From Apostichopus parvimensis (Eukaryota; Echinodermata; Holothuroidea; Aspidochirotida; Stichopodidae), in contig KN886990.1 in assembly GCA_000934455.1 (NCBI GenBank), positions 1 through 20,558 of the forward strand: DNA of 20,558 bases, given 5' to 3'. Positions 19,176-20,558 of this stretch are shown here, one piece after another (positions within the stretch are counted from its first letter, which is position 1; every line of letters starts with the position of its first letter). The notes beneath the pieces are model-generated. The model searched no databases. It worked only from the letters and a program-made list of their open reading frames with translations, and was not told the DNA's origin. The position numbers and the translations under genes were made by a program.

Positions 19176-19680
19176 ACGCAGTGTGGAAATTGGAATATCT
19201 CATTCACATTTATGACTAAGATAGATTTCATATAGCGGTATATCTAAGCCTTTTGTCTCCCCCACTTTTGAAAAACTATCAACGCCGACAGCCTATATAG
19301 TCAACCTATCAGAAAGGAATGCAACTACCAAACTGCATAGGCACGTATACAGGGGCTGAAATCGAACAAAATGTGTTTGGCCTTCATTACCTTGATTTGG
19401 CCGCTAACTTTTCTAAATATGACCGGTTGTGTTTCAGAAAAACTGGCAACCCTGCTGTAGGCTCCAAACTGGTATCACACCGTGACACCATCGTATTGTT
19501 TGATTTGTATTACTGGCTACAGCCACAGTGCCAATGATTTCACTAGGCCACCCTAGAATTAGATTCTATTTTGAGTGAGTTATTACCTACGTGAATAATT
19601 TCTACTCAACGAAACAATATTGGGCAAAGCATATGCAGTATTTTTAACATTTTTACATGGCTATAATCTCAGCCGATCTT

Positions 19681-19712
19681 CGCCCCTGGATCCCACGAGG
19701 GTTACACCACTG
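19681..19712. mobile_element. Possible solo right end of a hAT-type element
   Basis: GGATCCCACGAGGGTTACACC then ACTG at 19712 reads, inverted, as CAGTGGTGTAACCCTCGTGG, a typical hAT terminus. The expected left end and a copy of the flanking CTTGTAAT in front of it were not found upstream in the window, so the element may be truncated. Confidence 0.35.
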
Positions 19713-19720
19713 CTTGTAAT

Positions 19721-20558
19721 CCTATTGATGCTCATTTCATACATTTAAGCTAGTAGACTAAGCTCTTCCTCCTCCTAAGATAAAGCCTTTCCCCCAGTAT
19801 TTCCACATGCAGGCTGACGCAGTTGTTTCAGTAGACACTCCATAATACAATTCTTGTTTGCACACATGTCACCATGTGTAACTGTGTTCTTATTGGAAAG
19901 TGGTCCCAATGATTGAGAGATGGTACTGTTCATTGCTCATTTTCACCAGAATTAGTGTTTTTTGCACCCAAAACAAATGCACCTTTTTGGAACACATTCA
20001 TTAGGAATTAAATGGGGAGGCTTGATGCCATCAAATAAACAGGTCTAAGCTGCTTAATAGTGGGGACCAGCAATTTGGTCTTGACAATCAGAAATGTCCT
20101 GCCCTTTAAGGTGTTTCTCCCAACCAATACACCCCCTGTTTATAGAGCCTCACATGCCATCACCTGTGCATGGATTCCTTTCGCCTTCTGTAAGGAAAAA
20201 CAAATGTAGGATACAATGTCTCCTTCAACATCTAAGTGTGGGGGAACTATGACTGAGACTTGCTGATACAGCGATTTGTGCATGTTTTTGGTAGTTCATT
20301 GACTGGTTTCTTAATGTGCTATCATGTCATTTACCTTTAGCGTAAATATCAAGTTATTAACAATTTATTTTGTTACCTCTCCTTGTTTGGGACATGAAGT
20401 ATGCAGTGTTCAGACTTTGTGCTATTCTGATTTGAATTGTATTTGAAAGAGGAAGGCAAAACTGCCTATTTAACAACATTTCAGTTACTGTCCAATCCAC
20501 TTGCAGGATAATTACTTTTGCTAAAAGCAATGCTGTAGTTATTCACTGGATTCACATC
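19721..20558. other. Unassigned stretch
   Basis: No coding frame, repeat pair or RNA gene that I can support. The region is moderately AT-rich with short homopolymers only. Confidence 0.3.

Noticed and set aside
18437..19712. A hAT element running from CAGTGGTCTAA to the CACTG end
   Set aside because: The flanks ACACACAG and CTTGTAAT do not match, so the two ends are not supported as one element.

Overview
The window looks like repeat-rich intergenic or intronic DNA from an animal genome, most likely a marine invertebrate. The basis is a combination of a decayed Polinton/Maverick-type element, an APE-type LINE, a Penelope-like element and many hAT-type elements in AT-rich DNA with poly-C/poly-G runs. 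The species assignment is an inference. No intact host gene was recognised, and no rRNA, tRNA or CRISPR array was seen. Almost everything that looks protein-like is a broken copy of a transposon or virus-like gene.

Layout. (1) About 70-3285, minus strand: four consecutive, tightly packed pseudogenes. In reading order they are a chromodomain integrase, a protein whose start overlaps the integrase stop, a small basic protein, and a roughly 400-codon protein of the F54H12.2-like family. This is a fossil Polinton/Maverick-like block. Its integrase has lost two of its three catalytic residues. (2) About 3498-3590, plus: a short tail resembling a tyrosine recombinase. (3) About 3957-5019, minus: a degenerate LINE with endonuclease and reverse-transcriptase remnants. 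(4) 5133-5344 and 6690-6715: hairpins. 6595-6610: a perfect DR4 nuclear-receptor-type repeat. (5) About 7150-8060: a diverged tandem array with a unit near 250-265 bp, carrying DR1, CRE and E-box-like words. (6) 9499-12970: a nest of hAT-like insertions. The outer element (8-bp duplication GTATAGTA) contains a 378-bp element (TTTACTAC) and a 2389-bp element (GCTTCCGC). The latter landed 8 bp from the outer right end and holds a Penelope-like pseudogene with its RT core deleted and a hammerhead-like motif downstream. (7) About 14735-15186: a THAP-domain fragment preceded by a perfect CRE. (8) 15717-16388 and 16577-16742: two more hAT-type elements with 8-bp duplications. (9) 16750-20558: mostly unassigned, with one unexplained open frame (17800-18036), a possible solo hAT end (19712) and a polypurine tract.

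These pieces do not work together as a pathway. They are a layered record of insertions, and the insertion order can be read from who interrupts whom. The most informative parts are the nested hAT/Penelope structure and the compact gene block of the Polinton-like fossil.
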